Assembly (NCBI GenBank): GCA_922989275.2
Contig: OV277867.1
Location: 40,290,070 to 40,354,069, forward strand
DNA: 64,000 nt
Direction: 5' to 3'
Origin: Gari tellinella
Taxonomy: Eukaryota; Mollusca; Bivalvia; Cardiida; Psammobiidae
Shown here: positions 1 through 11,500 of the stretch, piece after piece
Position numbering within the stretch: position 1 is the stretch's first letter
Layout: every line of letters begins with the position of its first letter
The notes under the pieces: generated by a model
What the model saw: only the letters and a program-made list of their open reading frames with translations
What the model was told of the DNA's origin: nothing
The model's database searches: none
Made by a program: the position numbers and the translations under genes

Positions 1-1164
1 CAAGATTTATTCTCTTTTTTTAACCTCGCATAAACTAACGTATCCATGGGTGCACACGCATTCTCACGCATTGGTAAATAGCTGAGAAAAATATAACCAG
101 GTACATGTATGCATGTATATGACAGTTGTGATTATCAAAACAGTAATAAATATATGTGGAAATATCAATCAAAAGGGACTTTAAATCAGTCGGATGTCTT
201 AGTTCTACTTAAATAGCGGTAAAATTAAATTCACAATTGATTCAACCAGTTTTCGTTGTACAATAACCGCACCAATAGTTATATCGCCTCTAAGGTCGGG
301 TAAACTGTCATGTGATCTGAACATTTTATGTCTACATGTATACATTTGTATTGAATGGATCATCTGGGTAAATAAAAAAGAAAAGTTATTCAATCGGTTA
401 CGCTGTCTCCTTTACTTAGATTGTTGATTAACTCTTCTCTGGCTCTCATGACCATGGGTCAAAGGTCAAAGTCACATTGCATGCATTTCATGTCTGGCGA
501 TGTAGGTTATGTCTTCATGTAAAAAAGTGTTGGTGCCATGTGCAACTTCCTTCTGTATGTGTCAAAAGTCAATGACATGGGTACAATTCTGTCTGACAAA
601 AGGTAGTTTGGGGGCATTTGTCACACTACTTTAATTTCTTGTGTTTTTTTTATGTTTTTAATAATAATAAAAAAGAGCTTCAATGTACGCCAATAGAAAG
701 AGGAAATTAACTTTGCATATATTCTTAACACTTTTAGATTAAATATACATGTACAATTGTTTTATGTATACAGATTCATACTAGACTAGAGGCTAGTTTC
801 AATTGAAAAATACCATTGTATTTTTAGGAGCTCGTATGCCATTGTAGATTTGTAAAATCCAAATCCATATGCTAATACGCCATAATATATTGCTGGGTCT
901 TTCAAATACAAAATGTACAGTGAATGTCAACGGACATCAATAACATTTAAAATTTCAGAAATGGAGCAAAAACTTGGTAAAGAGGCCATTTAGAGTGAAT
1001 ATTGATATTATTAAATATCTAAAGCCTGGCAGCTGCTTTATGAAAAACAAAACATTGAATGTAACACAGAAAGACTCTAAAGATGATTGTTTTCGTTCTG
1101 TACAACCTCACGTCTGTCTTAAAGACGGTACATGCGTGAATAGAAAGGTTGTCACCGATTTTGC
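1..1164. other. Intergenic, no gene recognised
   Basis: AT-rich sequence with scattered stop codons in all frames. The only moderately long reading frame (974-1192, 72 codons) runs into the transposon that starts at 1173 and has no recognisable domain or splice context, so it is not called a gene. Confidence 0.5.
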
Positions 1165-1172
1165 TATTTGGT

Positions 1173-1502
1173 CACAGGTTTTCGGCGCGTAAGCTATGAC
1201 ACCCCCAACATAAATCTTTCAAAATTAGTCAAAATACATCCATATGTTCAACAAACATCCTTAACAAATGTTTCAAGAAGTCTCAAGAAGTTTAAAAAAA
1301 AAAATCGTATCATGTGTGTATACTTATAAATTAGCAAAAAAAAAATTTTTTTTTAAATTTCACGAAACTTCAGGAAATGTTCTTTTATGATGATTATTGA
1401 ATGTATGGATAGATTTTAGGGTATTTTATCCACGTTTGGTGGTGGTGGAGGGGGTTATAACAGCTAGGGGTAGTGTCATAGCCAACGGGCCGAATGCCTA
1501 TG
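1173..1502. mobile_element. hAT-like MITE, 330 bp, 8-bp target duplication
   Basis: Bounded by a direct 8-bp duplication TATTTGGT (1165-1172 and 1503-1510). Ends are imperfect inverted repeats: left CACAGGTTTTCGGCGCG, right (reverse complement) CATAGGCATTCGGCCCG, both continuing to GCTATGAC. Eight-base duplications and CA-starting ends are typical of the hAT superfamily. There is no coding capacity. A second copy with about 1 kb of extra internal DNA lies at 39412-40759. Confidence 0.75.
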
Positions 1503-1691
1503 TATTTGGTCCCTCAGTCTTATTTTTCCTTCTAAATCACCTTTCTGTATTAATTCAGAGCCATGGGCGACAACAGCTTGGTGACTTTGCAAACTGTTTA
1601 GATCTTAATCGAAACGCCACGTAACGCGTTGTCCGATTATAGGATCCAAACTATTTGTAAGTCGTATCGATATTTCTTCAGCCTGAGTGCC

Positions 1692-1942
1692 TTAACTCTT
1701 TCCTCCCTGAAACTTTAAATGGATAATTCGATTTTCCATTTTAGTCTAGTCCATTTCTGACTTTTCAGGGTTGTTTTCGTCAATGTTTGGCATTATGACA
1801 AATAGTGAAGACCCAGATCAGAGGGCTCTTTTAGGAGCCCTCTGATCTGGGTCTTCACTGTTTGCACAGGACAAGTGCACTTGTCACATGTACACTGTTT
1901 TAAAAGGACGCCTATATGCGGGACTAGGATTGAAAGGGTTAA
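1692..1942. mobile_element. TTAA-2 MITE
   Basis: Flanked by TTAA at 1692-1695 and 1939-1942. Left end CTCTTTCCTCCCTGAAAC; right end carries CTAGGATTGAAAGGG. The centre (about 1800-1865) is a core B hairpin with arms GACCCAGATCAGAGGGCTC. Its right TTAA is also the left TTAA of the next element. Confidence 0.8.
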
Positions 1943-2174
1943 CTCATTACACCATAGCCTTTTTCTAGTTTTAAAGAAAGATGATCACTTAAAACAGGTT
2001 GAAAGTAAGGCACATTCTGCTTTACTTTCAGCCTGCTTTAAGCTACCAACTGCTATGCTTTAGAAAATATTTCTTATGGCGCATATTCATGACTGTATAA
2101 AGTGTATATATTTTTCTATGTTGAAGGAATAAATCAAATGCATAAAAAGGCGTATTCGTGGGGTAATTGGTTAA
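1939..2174. mobile_element. TTAA-1 MITE abutting the previous element
   Basis: TTAA at 1939-1942 and 2171-2174. The hairpin core A is partly eroded (AAGGCACATTCTGCTTTACT at about 2008). It shares one TTAA with the TTAA-2 copy to its left, so one inserted exactly at the edge of the other. Confidence 0.7.
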
Positions 2175-2213
2175 ATTGTTTTTTGAAAGCATCGGGAAGT
2201 GTAGGCTAGATTA

Positions 2214-2465
2214 TTAACACATTCAACCCTAGCGACGAGTATACTCGTCATTTACAAACAGTATACAAGTGAGGATAACACTTGTCCCATGCAAACAGTG
2301 TAGACCCTGATCAGAGGGCTCCTTAAGGAGCCTTCTGATCAGGGTCTATACTGTTTGTCATTTTGAAAGTATATTGTTAAAATCAACCCTAAGTAGTCAA
2401 AAATGGACTAGACATATTTTGAAATTGGAATTGTCCATTAAAAGTTTCAGGGGTGAATGAGTTAA
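2214..2465. mobile_element. TTAA-2 MITE
   Basis: TTAA at 2214-2217 and 2462-2465. Core B hairpin at about 2297-2357 (GACCCTGATCAGAGGGCTCC and its complement). The left arm includes a second small palindrome, GACGAGTATACTCGTC. Confidence 0.75.
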
Positions 2466-3789
2466 ATCAGGCGATATTGTGTCAGTGAAACGGTTGAAAC
2501 AGACGTTCAAAATTAGCCATGAAAGAGTGTCTTCTATGAGCATGCATGCAATTAGAATGAAGGACTCGTGTGTGCATTGCATATGTACAAGTTATACAGT
2601 GGAAAAGACGTAAAGACGTTATATACACTATCACTGGTATACATCGTACACCGGATATTGGCCGAAAGTGATTCGGAATCAACAGGTAAATTGACGAAAA
2701 CAATGTCAGACCAGTTAATAAATACGTATATTACACAATTATTGCAACACTAAAGTATCAAACATTTAATCTGTTACAAACGTCAGTTTCTCATGAATTA
2801 TGAGAGTTGTGTCTGCCCGATCACTGCCAACGAGTGCGGCGTTTGCACAAATTGGCAGAATATGTGCATTATATACATGTAAAGTGTAATTTTTTCTCCT
2901 CTAAAGATAGAAATTAACTCTATGCATTAGGATTTTCTCCAAGTGTTAGCGAAACAGTTGCACATTTTGTAAATTTGACAATTTCATTCTACAATCACTG
3001 TACTGCGCTGTACCGCAACTTGCATTTCTACTGTACTGCATCCTGGAAATACAATCAGCAAATCTGAACGAAATTGATCGAAAATGAGATCAAGGGCCGT
3101 ATTCTGCAACATTCTAAGTATTTTGTTTAAGAATTTTCTAACTCTTACATTTTCAACTAAGAAAAAGTATTGTCTAACTTTTCCTCTAAGAAAATACTAT
3201 AGTAATTACTTAGAGAAAAACATTCTAAGAGTAAAACACGGCCGCTACCAAGGACTTTCCCGACTAAAATGACGTCACTCTTCTCGCATATACTATCAAT
3301 TAACGCGTAGAAATAACTGCTTATTTGCGGTGTAGTTTCCGTGTGGGTGGGTGGGGGGGGGGGGGGGATTCTTCTCATTTGTGAATTATTATTTATCAAA
3401 TATAAATTCATTTTATGTTTCTACTCTTTGTTGATATTTGAAATGCTTTAAAAAAAAGTCCTGCATGTTGCTGTTTATCCCTTGTCATGCCGAGCAAACA
3501 CGTCATTTGCAGAACAAGAGGTCCACGGGCCATATATCGCTCACCTGAGAAGAGCTGATAAAATGGAGAGAATGATTTATGTCTTGAGGCGGGGTCATTT
3601 TTGACCCAAGGAGTATAATTTGAATAATCTTGATAGAGGACCCGTCGATATTGATATGTGCCAAATATCTAATCTCAGTGTACTAGGGTTCCAGACAACA
3701 ATGGTTTTTTTTAAGTTTTCATAGAAAATAAAATCTATTTTTAGTTCATGTGACCTAGATTTGTAAGGTGTGTGAAGTTTGCATGACAT
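2466..3789. other. Intergenic, no gene recognised; G-run
   Basis: No supportable gene. Contains a run of G at about 3348-3367 and a fragment of the repeat family containing GAGGTCCACGGGCCATATAT (about 3520) that recurs near 20.7, 39.2 and 42.4 kb. Long frames on the minus strand around the G-run are proline-rich artefacts. Confidence 0.5.
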
Positions 3790-4985
3790 TCGACAATTCG
3801 ACATTTCACAAATGAAAGGTCGAACAGATGTCGAATTTCGACTTTCGACATTTGAGCTTTCACATAATGTAACAAATTTTGCCTATCGACAAGTCAGCTT
3901 TGCCATAATGTCGAAATATTGTCGAAATTTGACGTTCGACATTCAACATTTTTAAAACACATTACTTTGTCGATTCGACGTTCGACACTTTTACAAAGTC
4001 GGGAAATTGTCGAACTAGGGTCGAATTTCGACGTTCGACAAACCGCAAGTAAGGGAAAAAGTCGAAATATTGTCTAAATTCGACGTTCAACATTCAAAAT
4101 TTCTTAAACCCATTACTTTGTGGAACTCATGTCGAATTTCGACGTTCAACACTTATAAAAAGTCGGGAAAGTGTCGAACTTGGGTCGAATTTCGACGTTC
4201 GGCAAATTGAAAGTAAGAGAAAAGTCGAAATATTGTCGAAATTCGACGTACGACATTCAAAATTTCTTAAACACATTACTTTGTCCAACTCATGTCGAAT
4301 TTCGACGTTCGACACTTACACAGATGCGGATAATTGTCGAACTAGGGCCGAAGTTCGACGTTCGACAAATTGCAAGTAAGGGAAATAGTCGAACTATTGT
4401 CGGAATTCGACGTTCGACATTCAAGATTTCTTAAACACATTCCCTCTGTTGAACTTATGTCGAATTTCGACGTTCGACAAATTGCCGGACCCGGGAAAAG
4501 TCGAAATATTGTCGAAATTCGACGTTCGACATTCAAAATTTCTTAAACACATACTATGTCGAACTTATGTCGAATTTCGACGCTCAACATGTGGCCGGCC
4601 CGGGAATATGTCGAAATAATGTCGAATTTCGACATTCGACATTTATCCAAAGTCGACATTATTTCGAACTTGTGTCGAATTTCGACGTTCGACAAGTGGC
4701 CAGCCCGGAAAAAGTCGAAATACTGTCGAATTTCGACGTTCGACACTTTTACCAATTCGGGAAATTGTCGAACTAGGGTCGAATTTCGACTTTCGACAAA
4801 TTGCAAGTAAGGGAAATAGTCGAAATATAGTCGGAATTCGACGTTCGACACTCAAGATTTCTTAAACACATTCCCTCTGTTGAACTTATGTCGAATTTCG
4901 ACGTTCGACAATTTGCCGGACCCGGGAAAAAACGAAATATTGTCGAAATTCGACGTTCGACATTCAAAATTTCTAAAACACATAC
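3790..4985. repeat. TCGAA/TTCGA palindromic tandem array
   Basis: About 1.2 kb packed with the short motif TTCGACGTTCGACA and its near-palindromic relatives (GTCGAAATTCGAC). A longer period is visible: the landmark ATTCAAAATTTCTTAAA recurs at about 4091, 4254, 4419, 4531, 4849 and 4962, spacings of 163, 165, 112, 318 and 113. The unit is therefore about 164 bp with shorter variants. Reading frames here on both strands (serine/threonine/arginine-rich, repeating NVE and RNST patterns) are by-products of the repeat and not genes. Confidence 0.9.
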
Positions 4986-5715
4986 TTATACACGAAAGCC
5001 AAAATAATGCATGCCGAATCTTTGCCGAGAATGGCTATATTATACATTTCAAATGCCCATAGACAAAAAAGAACATTATAACCTATGTTTTTCTTTTTAC
5101 CATGGTACTAATGTACTTTCGAATAACCTTTGTAGAAATGTTCATAGAGATCCTACGAAGATTTCATTTGGGAGCGTATGTCCTTAATTCAATAATCATA
5201 CAATCTTTTTATTTATCCGAAATGTTAATGGACCTGTATAATATCCGATAATAGGGCTAGTTCGAAATAATTTCGTTGCCCGAATTAGTACTGAATTCAA
5301 CCGGTTCGCCCGTGTTTTTTAATTGATAATGTAATTTTGTATAAAACTGCTCCCATTCGCTACAATGGCTTATCGTGAACCACCTAATATAAGAAAACGC
5401 CCTATTAAGCTCATATAATCCCACCCACCATTTATCATTATGGTTCCCGGTTTCCTCTATTTCATGGGTGCCGCCATTTTTCCCCGTTGCCTGTCCCTAT
5501 CTGTCTGAAGATAAAGGGACATAACCCAGTCTACGCGAGGATCATGCTGATCTCAAGTTGGAAAGTGTACGACTATATAGATCCGATGTTACCCTGTTAT
5601 CAATTTACCATTATGAACTATTCTGTTCTAAAAATAACTCTGACAAGTCAGAAAAATCGGACAATACCATTTCAATTGTGTCAATGTTGGACCTTGTATG
5701 AGGATCCCTTACAGT
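4986..5715. other. Intergenic, no gene recognised
   Basis: No conserved protein pattern, RNA gene or clear repeat boundary. A 97-codon frame at 5487-5780 crosses into the inverted-repeat element at 5716 and is not supported as a gene. Confidence 0.45.
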
Positions 5716-6231
5716 ACAAGTATATGCCGGTTTTATTGACTTGGCAGGGCGGAGTTTCGATGCGGACCATTGCATTTTAACTTTTGGGGCGGCAGCACGC
5801 TATTTTATTCTCGGAAATTACCGTTTTTGTCAGCCGTTCTTTACCGGTATTACTGGAATTTTTGACAGAAGGAATATTTGCAGAATGACAATCAGCTTGA
5901 ATCCAGATCAGATGCCGCTACGCGGCGTCTGATCTGGATTCAAGCTGTTTGTAAATGTAAACAAAGTCTTAATGTTCTCTCCCTTTAACAACTCCCTCCG
6001 AACAACACACGCACTCTTTGTCTCCCATTGGTTGTTGTTGTAGAGAGGGAGCACTGTACATGCCTTTTTCACGTGGATATATTGTGTTTCTCCATGTTGA
6101 AAGTTTCGGACAATAAGAATATAATTCGGAACTTAATTAACCTATCATCCCTATAGTCAAAAATAAATTAGTTTATCTTTGCCAAAGGTTAGCTCCGCCC
6201 TGCCAATTCAATTAAACCGGTCTATATACTG
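5716..6231. mobile_element. Inverted-repeat element with about 38-bp ends, enclosing a TA-5 fragment
   Basis: Ends match as imperfect inverted repeats over about 38 bp: the left end contains TTGACTTGGCAGGGCGGAG (5734-5752), the right end its complement CTCCGCCCTGCCAATTCAA, with CCGGTTT outside. Inside is a core C hairpin (about 5894-5950) followed by the right half of a TA-5 element ending TAGAGAGGGAGCACTGTA at about 6058. Confidence 0.65.
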
Positions 6232-7604
6232 TTGGTTTATGTAGACTGTTTCTATATAGGAGTTTTCTGCACTATTTCTGCCTTGCATAAAGCCGACCTC
6301 CTTTTTAAGACTAACTATTCTAACTTATTTTGGGTGATCACTTATCATAGGTGTAAAATAGGCCTACATGCTTTTGCTTATACATGCAACTTGCAAGTGC
6401 AAAAAAGATGTGCTCACGAATCATTGTTTTCGTAGCAATTTGTCAATCTTTCCCACTTACGCAAGATGAATGATATTTTGTTTTTTGGAATACAATTTAT
6501 GACTTATAATGATACGGTTTGTACCATTTGCTGTGATAAGTCCAACGCGCCAACTAGAGTCTGTCAGTTGAAAAACAACAACAACAGCGTCTATACAGAA
6601 CCCGGTCAGAATCAGGGTTCAACAGTAAAACCTCTCTCGGGCGACCAACCAACCTGTCACTGCCATGACGTTATTAATTTTAAATAATTATCGTATGCTT
6701 TTTTCCCCCTAATTTATATTTTATGTATTTTGGCTTAAAGATATTGTCTGGATCCATCTGTTTGACTCCTGGTAACACTTTTTATACAGAATCTGCAGAC
6801 GCCGTTCTAGCCAAATTTTCAATGGTTGTTCGTATTTCTACTAAAAACAAAAAACGATCCCGTCGAACAACTAACAAGATTTCAACTACATGTAGATACT
6901 ATTAAAGTAAAACAGAACAGAACAAAATACATGTAGACTTGAAACACATTCGGACTCTGGTATCTCGAACTCGTTTAAATTGAACTTATAGTTTAATTTC
7001 ATGATTTCTATACTGCTTACGTCAAAAATTTATATATTTCAAAGTTTAAGTTTGTTTACGTTCATATCTGCCTTCTATAAACGGGCTTTTTGGACGCCAC
7101 AAAGAGAGGGGATCGGATACAGAAAATCCGGGGCGGTGTCCTACTGTAACATTATTGACATGGTTATCTGGTTCTTTCGGATGCCAAGTGTAAAGCACTG
7201 ATACATCGCACCTCGATTTAAAGAATTTGGTCCTGCGTGGGATCGAATTTATGACCTCCGATATCGTAGTCTCATCCACCGATAGAAAAGGGAGTAGGAT
7301 CGTATCAGGATCCAAACTGAGTGACGCATGAATTGGCAATCATTCAATTCATATAAAATTAGACTAAATTGTGTTTTGGTTTTTGTCGACAATTTTAACC
7401 AGATGTTAATTTAGCAGGATAAGAATACTTGTATCGATAACAAATTGAAAGTACGGTTGTGATATGCGGTGGAATTTTATTTATAGTGCTAATCTAGGAT
7501 TTGTGGGGGAACGGATTGCAAAACGACTGACATACATTTTACACTTTTCATAAAAACGAATTCATTTACACAGCTAGTATAAAATTGAACGAAGAACTAT
7601 ATGA
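6232..7604. other. Intergenic, no gene recognised
   Basis: Several 60-100 codon frames occur on both strands but none shows a family motif or plausible splice sites. No repeat family recurring elsewhere in the window was identified here. Confidence 0.4.
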
Positions 7605-7798
7605 TAGTCGAACTTCGATATCTCGAACTCGCTTACCTCGAACTATCCGATATGTCGACACATGTACTACATTATTTCATGCTCGTTTAAGTCGAACATA
7701 CCTGTTTTCAAAGTTAAAACGTGGCTAAGCCACGTTTTAACTTCGAAATACGGGTATGTTCGACTAAACTGAGTTCGAAATATCGAAGTTCGACTGTA
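7605..7798. mobile_element. TA-7 MITE (pogo/Tigger-like ends)
   Basis: Full-length inverted repeat starting TAGTCGAACTTCGATATC and ending with its complement through TTCGACTGTA. The centre is the perfect hairpin AAAACGTGGC-TAAGCCACGTTTT (about 7723-7741). The CAGTC ends and TA target fit Tc1/mariner-pogo-type MITEs. Confidence 0.75.
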
Positions 7799-8502
7799 AA
7801 TATTTCAACGTGTCAATTTGAATTTAGACTTTTTTAGAGCTAACACAAAAATCTTTCAAATACTTATTTTTCAACAAAATTTGTTATCCCAAACTAATAT
7901 TTAAGTGATTGTGTAAGCGTTTGATAAACTTTTACAATTTATAATTGTTTATGCTAAATCTGGTTGCCAGTCTAGCTCTTTTTGGTAGCATTCAATAGAA
8001 GTTGGGCATGGACCTTTTAACCCAAGTGTGTTCCGAAAGCACGACACATTTATGCTAAAATTCATGGTTAGTTTGTATACAGCGGTGATTATACCACTTA
8101 CATCTGTTACTTATGCACTACAAGTATATTTGACATTTTCCCGTATTAAGAATAAATACCCTAAGGCCTTATTCTTTTCTTTTATCTCTTTTTTGTAAAT
8201 AATACAGCGCCAACTCAGATTCATCATCCTGGATGGTGAGAAGTTATAGCAATAAAAAGTAAATAGAGATTTATTTGTCTTATTGTAGTGGGGAAAGCAA
8301 TATTCTCTCTTAGCAAGCGCATCAAATTATATTCGTTTCAAACAGTTAGGCGCATGATAAGACGCAATCGTTTCACTGGGTCCGACATAGTATGGGCCGA
8401 ACAGTAATAGTAAATCGAGAGGCAGTCTATCTTTAAGGGGACACCACTCTATTCAGTGAAATAAGGGAGTCTACTCTAAAGACATTATATAATTGCAGCA
8501 AA
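7799..8502. other. SDHAF2 upstream region
   Basis: No other gene seen. This interval should hold the SDHAF2 promoter and 5' UTR. No canonical TATA box close to the ATG stands out, so the start site cannot be placed from sequence alone. Confidence 0.3.
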
Positions 8503-8571
8503 ATGTCACTTAGAAGTTGCTGTCAAATTGTTTCTAAAAGAGGTTGTCATGCATTAATCAAAGAATATTGC
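8503..8571 (+). CDS. SDHAF2: SDHAF2 exon 1 (mitochondrial presequence)
   Basis: ATG at 8503-8505, 23 codons, ending in TGC before the strong donor GTAAGT at 8572. Phase 0 matches exon 2. The start is chosen because it gives a presequence-like N-terminus directly joined to a donor. It was found by eye in a frame too short for a standard ORF list. Confidence 0.85.
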
Positions 8572-11500
8572 GTAAGTTTCTTGTTTGTTTTGTTGATTTA
8601 CACTTTTATTTATGGAAGAACTTGTTTCTGGGACATGTATTGACACATTAATTTACTCACTAATTTCCTTACATCTCATTCTGCAATTTGACTTTTCCAA
8701 CATGTTTAAATCTTACTGTATCATACACCACACAGTGACAGTGCCAACTTTTCCAGTGGACTTATCCATATTTCAGGGCTGCCATTTCTCCGGATTTTTC
8801 CTTTATCTTCGGATTTTTTTCTGATACACTGTAGCTTAAAGCAGGCTGAAAGTAAAGCAGAATGCGGCTTAAGGCGCATTCTGCTTTACCTCAATCCTGT
8901 TTTTAAGTTGTCACATGTCAACAAAACTAGAAACAGGCTATGTGGTAATGGTACGATTTGTAAAATCGCACTTGAAAAATGCAAATTTGGAAATCTTAGG
9001 ATTTTTCATGCAAACTTATGGCAGCCCTGATATTTTGAAAATAATAACATTGAGCATTGAATGTGTAGGAATTTTTCCCGAACCATTCAGAAGTGTGACA
9101 AACATTGGTGAGAATTTTTTTTGGGATCCTGATCCTTCAGGGGCTAGCCCACGGATTAGGATTTTCTATGTTTCAACTTTGCATGGATTTAAGGATGTTT
9201 CGCTACCCTGTTGCGTTCACGGCTATCAGTTCGCTATCCAGGGTGTTTTTATCCAGGTCATGGCTTTTCCCTGTCATTGTCAGAAATTGACTGTAGGGAG
9301 TATAATAAAGTAGAAGTAGAAATAGATGCATTTAAAATGATTAAAAATGTCAAATATAGAAGTTTAGTGATACGAAATTTGCAGTTATAAATGAAATTAG
9401 CATTTGTCGATTTTGAAAGGCGCTTCTTCGAGAACATGTGTATACAAGCGTGAAAGAAATACATTTTTTGTTAGTTGAGCCATAAATCAAGTGTTTGTCA
9501 AAATCATAATTATATTGATCTGCCGTGACTAGTATGGATCCAGATAAGTATATAATATTGATCCAGATTAATAAATACACCTCATTAATAATGTGGACAT
9601 GTGGCGTCTGCGCTTATAATTGGTCAAAATTTGTTTTCATTTCTGTCAGTTAGTGTGGATCAAGAATAGTAAATAAAACCTCTTCTTTTTCTGTACGTTA
9701 GTTTTAATAATAATAATAATAATAAAGACTTTATTTCAAGAGGGTAACACAATTAGGAACACACAAGCAACTAATCTCCCTTGTGGCCCTCAAAGTTTTG
9801 AATCTGGATCAGTAATAAAAATCCATTATGTGGGCGCATGGCACCTGCATGGTAAGTGGTGAATGTGAGGTGTGAAAAATAAAACCGGGTAATGAAAAAG
9901 TCTAGGTAGCCCATAAATACACTTTTTAACCCTTTGAGTTTAATTTATTCCTTCACTGTAGAAAATAGTTTGATTCACTTTTTTAATATACATGTGTATC
10001 ATACATAATGTTTGCTATATCCTAGCAGATGATGACATAAAGCAAGCTGAAAGTAAAGCAGAATACGCCTCAAGGCATATTCTGCTTTACTTTTAACCTG
10101 CTTTAAGTTGTAACCTGTTTTTAAAACTATAAACAGGCTACGGGGTAATGGTTTATAGATTGTCTTAGTATATTATATATAGCTTCTATTGAATGGTCAT
10201 TGCACTGGTCATCAACTATATATTCTGTCTAATTTTAGGCTACACTGTTTGCAAAATGTACCAATATAGGAATAGATCTAATACTTAATACCTTGATACA
10301 AGATATGCTGTATTATGGAAAAACAAAACTTTGTCTTAAACCAAAGAATGTCTCTATATATCTTCTATTGAATGGTCAGTGCCTTGATCACCAAATATAT
10401 ATTCTGTCTAATCTAAGTCTACACTGTTTGCAAAATGTGTCAATAAAAGAAAGTATTATACTTAATACGTTGATACAATTTCTGCTGTATTGTGGAAAAA
10501 TAAAACTTTGTCTTAAACCAAAGAATGCCTATGTATACAGATATTCAATATATTAAACTCTTTCAACACTAAATATCGCATGTGCGTTATTATGTTCCCT
10601 TGACAATCATTTTAGTTATCAAACCATGAACCAGTGTACATGTACTTGGAAATGTGGATAGTTTGATCAATACTGCTCAACATTGGCAAACAGTGTAGAC
10701 CCTGATGAGAGGGCTCCTATAGCCCTCTGATCTGGGTCAATACTGTTTTAAAATGTAATGAGTATATATTTTAAACAGGTCAATGGTGTTAAAAGAGTTA
10801 AACCAAAGAATATTCCAGATATTAAGCATAAATCATAAAAAAATTATTTGTGATTGACAGAGGGCAGCCACTGTTCCCCTCCACTGTCAGAGGCGGTGTT
10901 TGTCCAATGTTACGGATCCCCCTGACTTTACTCCCCCTATACCTCTGTATGTGGACAGGGGAAGAGCAGAGACAGTGGAGAATAAACGGGCCAGGCTCCT
11001 GTACCAAAGCAGGAAAAGGGGGATGACAGAAAATGGACTTCTTCTAAGGTACATGTACAGTTAAACCTATCTGTTATTACCACTAACTTGTGTTAAGTAT
11101 TAGCTGTTTATGTCACTTGACTGTAGGAGCTTTCTGTTTTACTGTCAACTTGCTTTAAGCTGCACCTGTCTTTTATACAATTATCAATCAGCCTTCATTT
11201 TAGCGGTCATAGTAGAGACTATTTTTATGTAAGCAGTTAACATGTATCAACTCTTTATGTTAATAGCATCAGACGAGTATTATATACATAATTCTTGAAA
11301 TTTGCTTAGTGCTTTAATCAATGGAGCTAGAGGTGTGTATTATAACACATCCTTTGGTACATGTATATTAGCAATTTAGTGTACCTGTGACGAATAAACT
11401 TTAACTATACAAACTGTGTACACTAAGATCAGAGCGCTTGTACAGGAGCTGTCTGATAAGTGTCTACACTGTTTAAAACTTTACAATACATATGTTTTAA

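Noticed and set aside
4127..4967. Several 60-100 codon frames on both strands
   Set aside because: They follow the TCGAA tandem array and repeat the same short peptide patterns; no independent evidence for coding.
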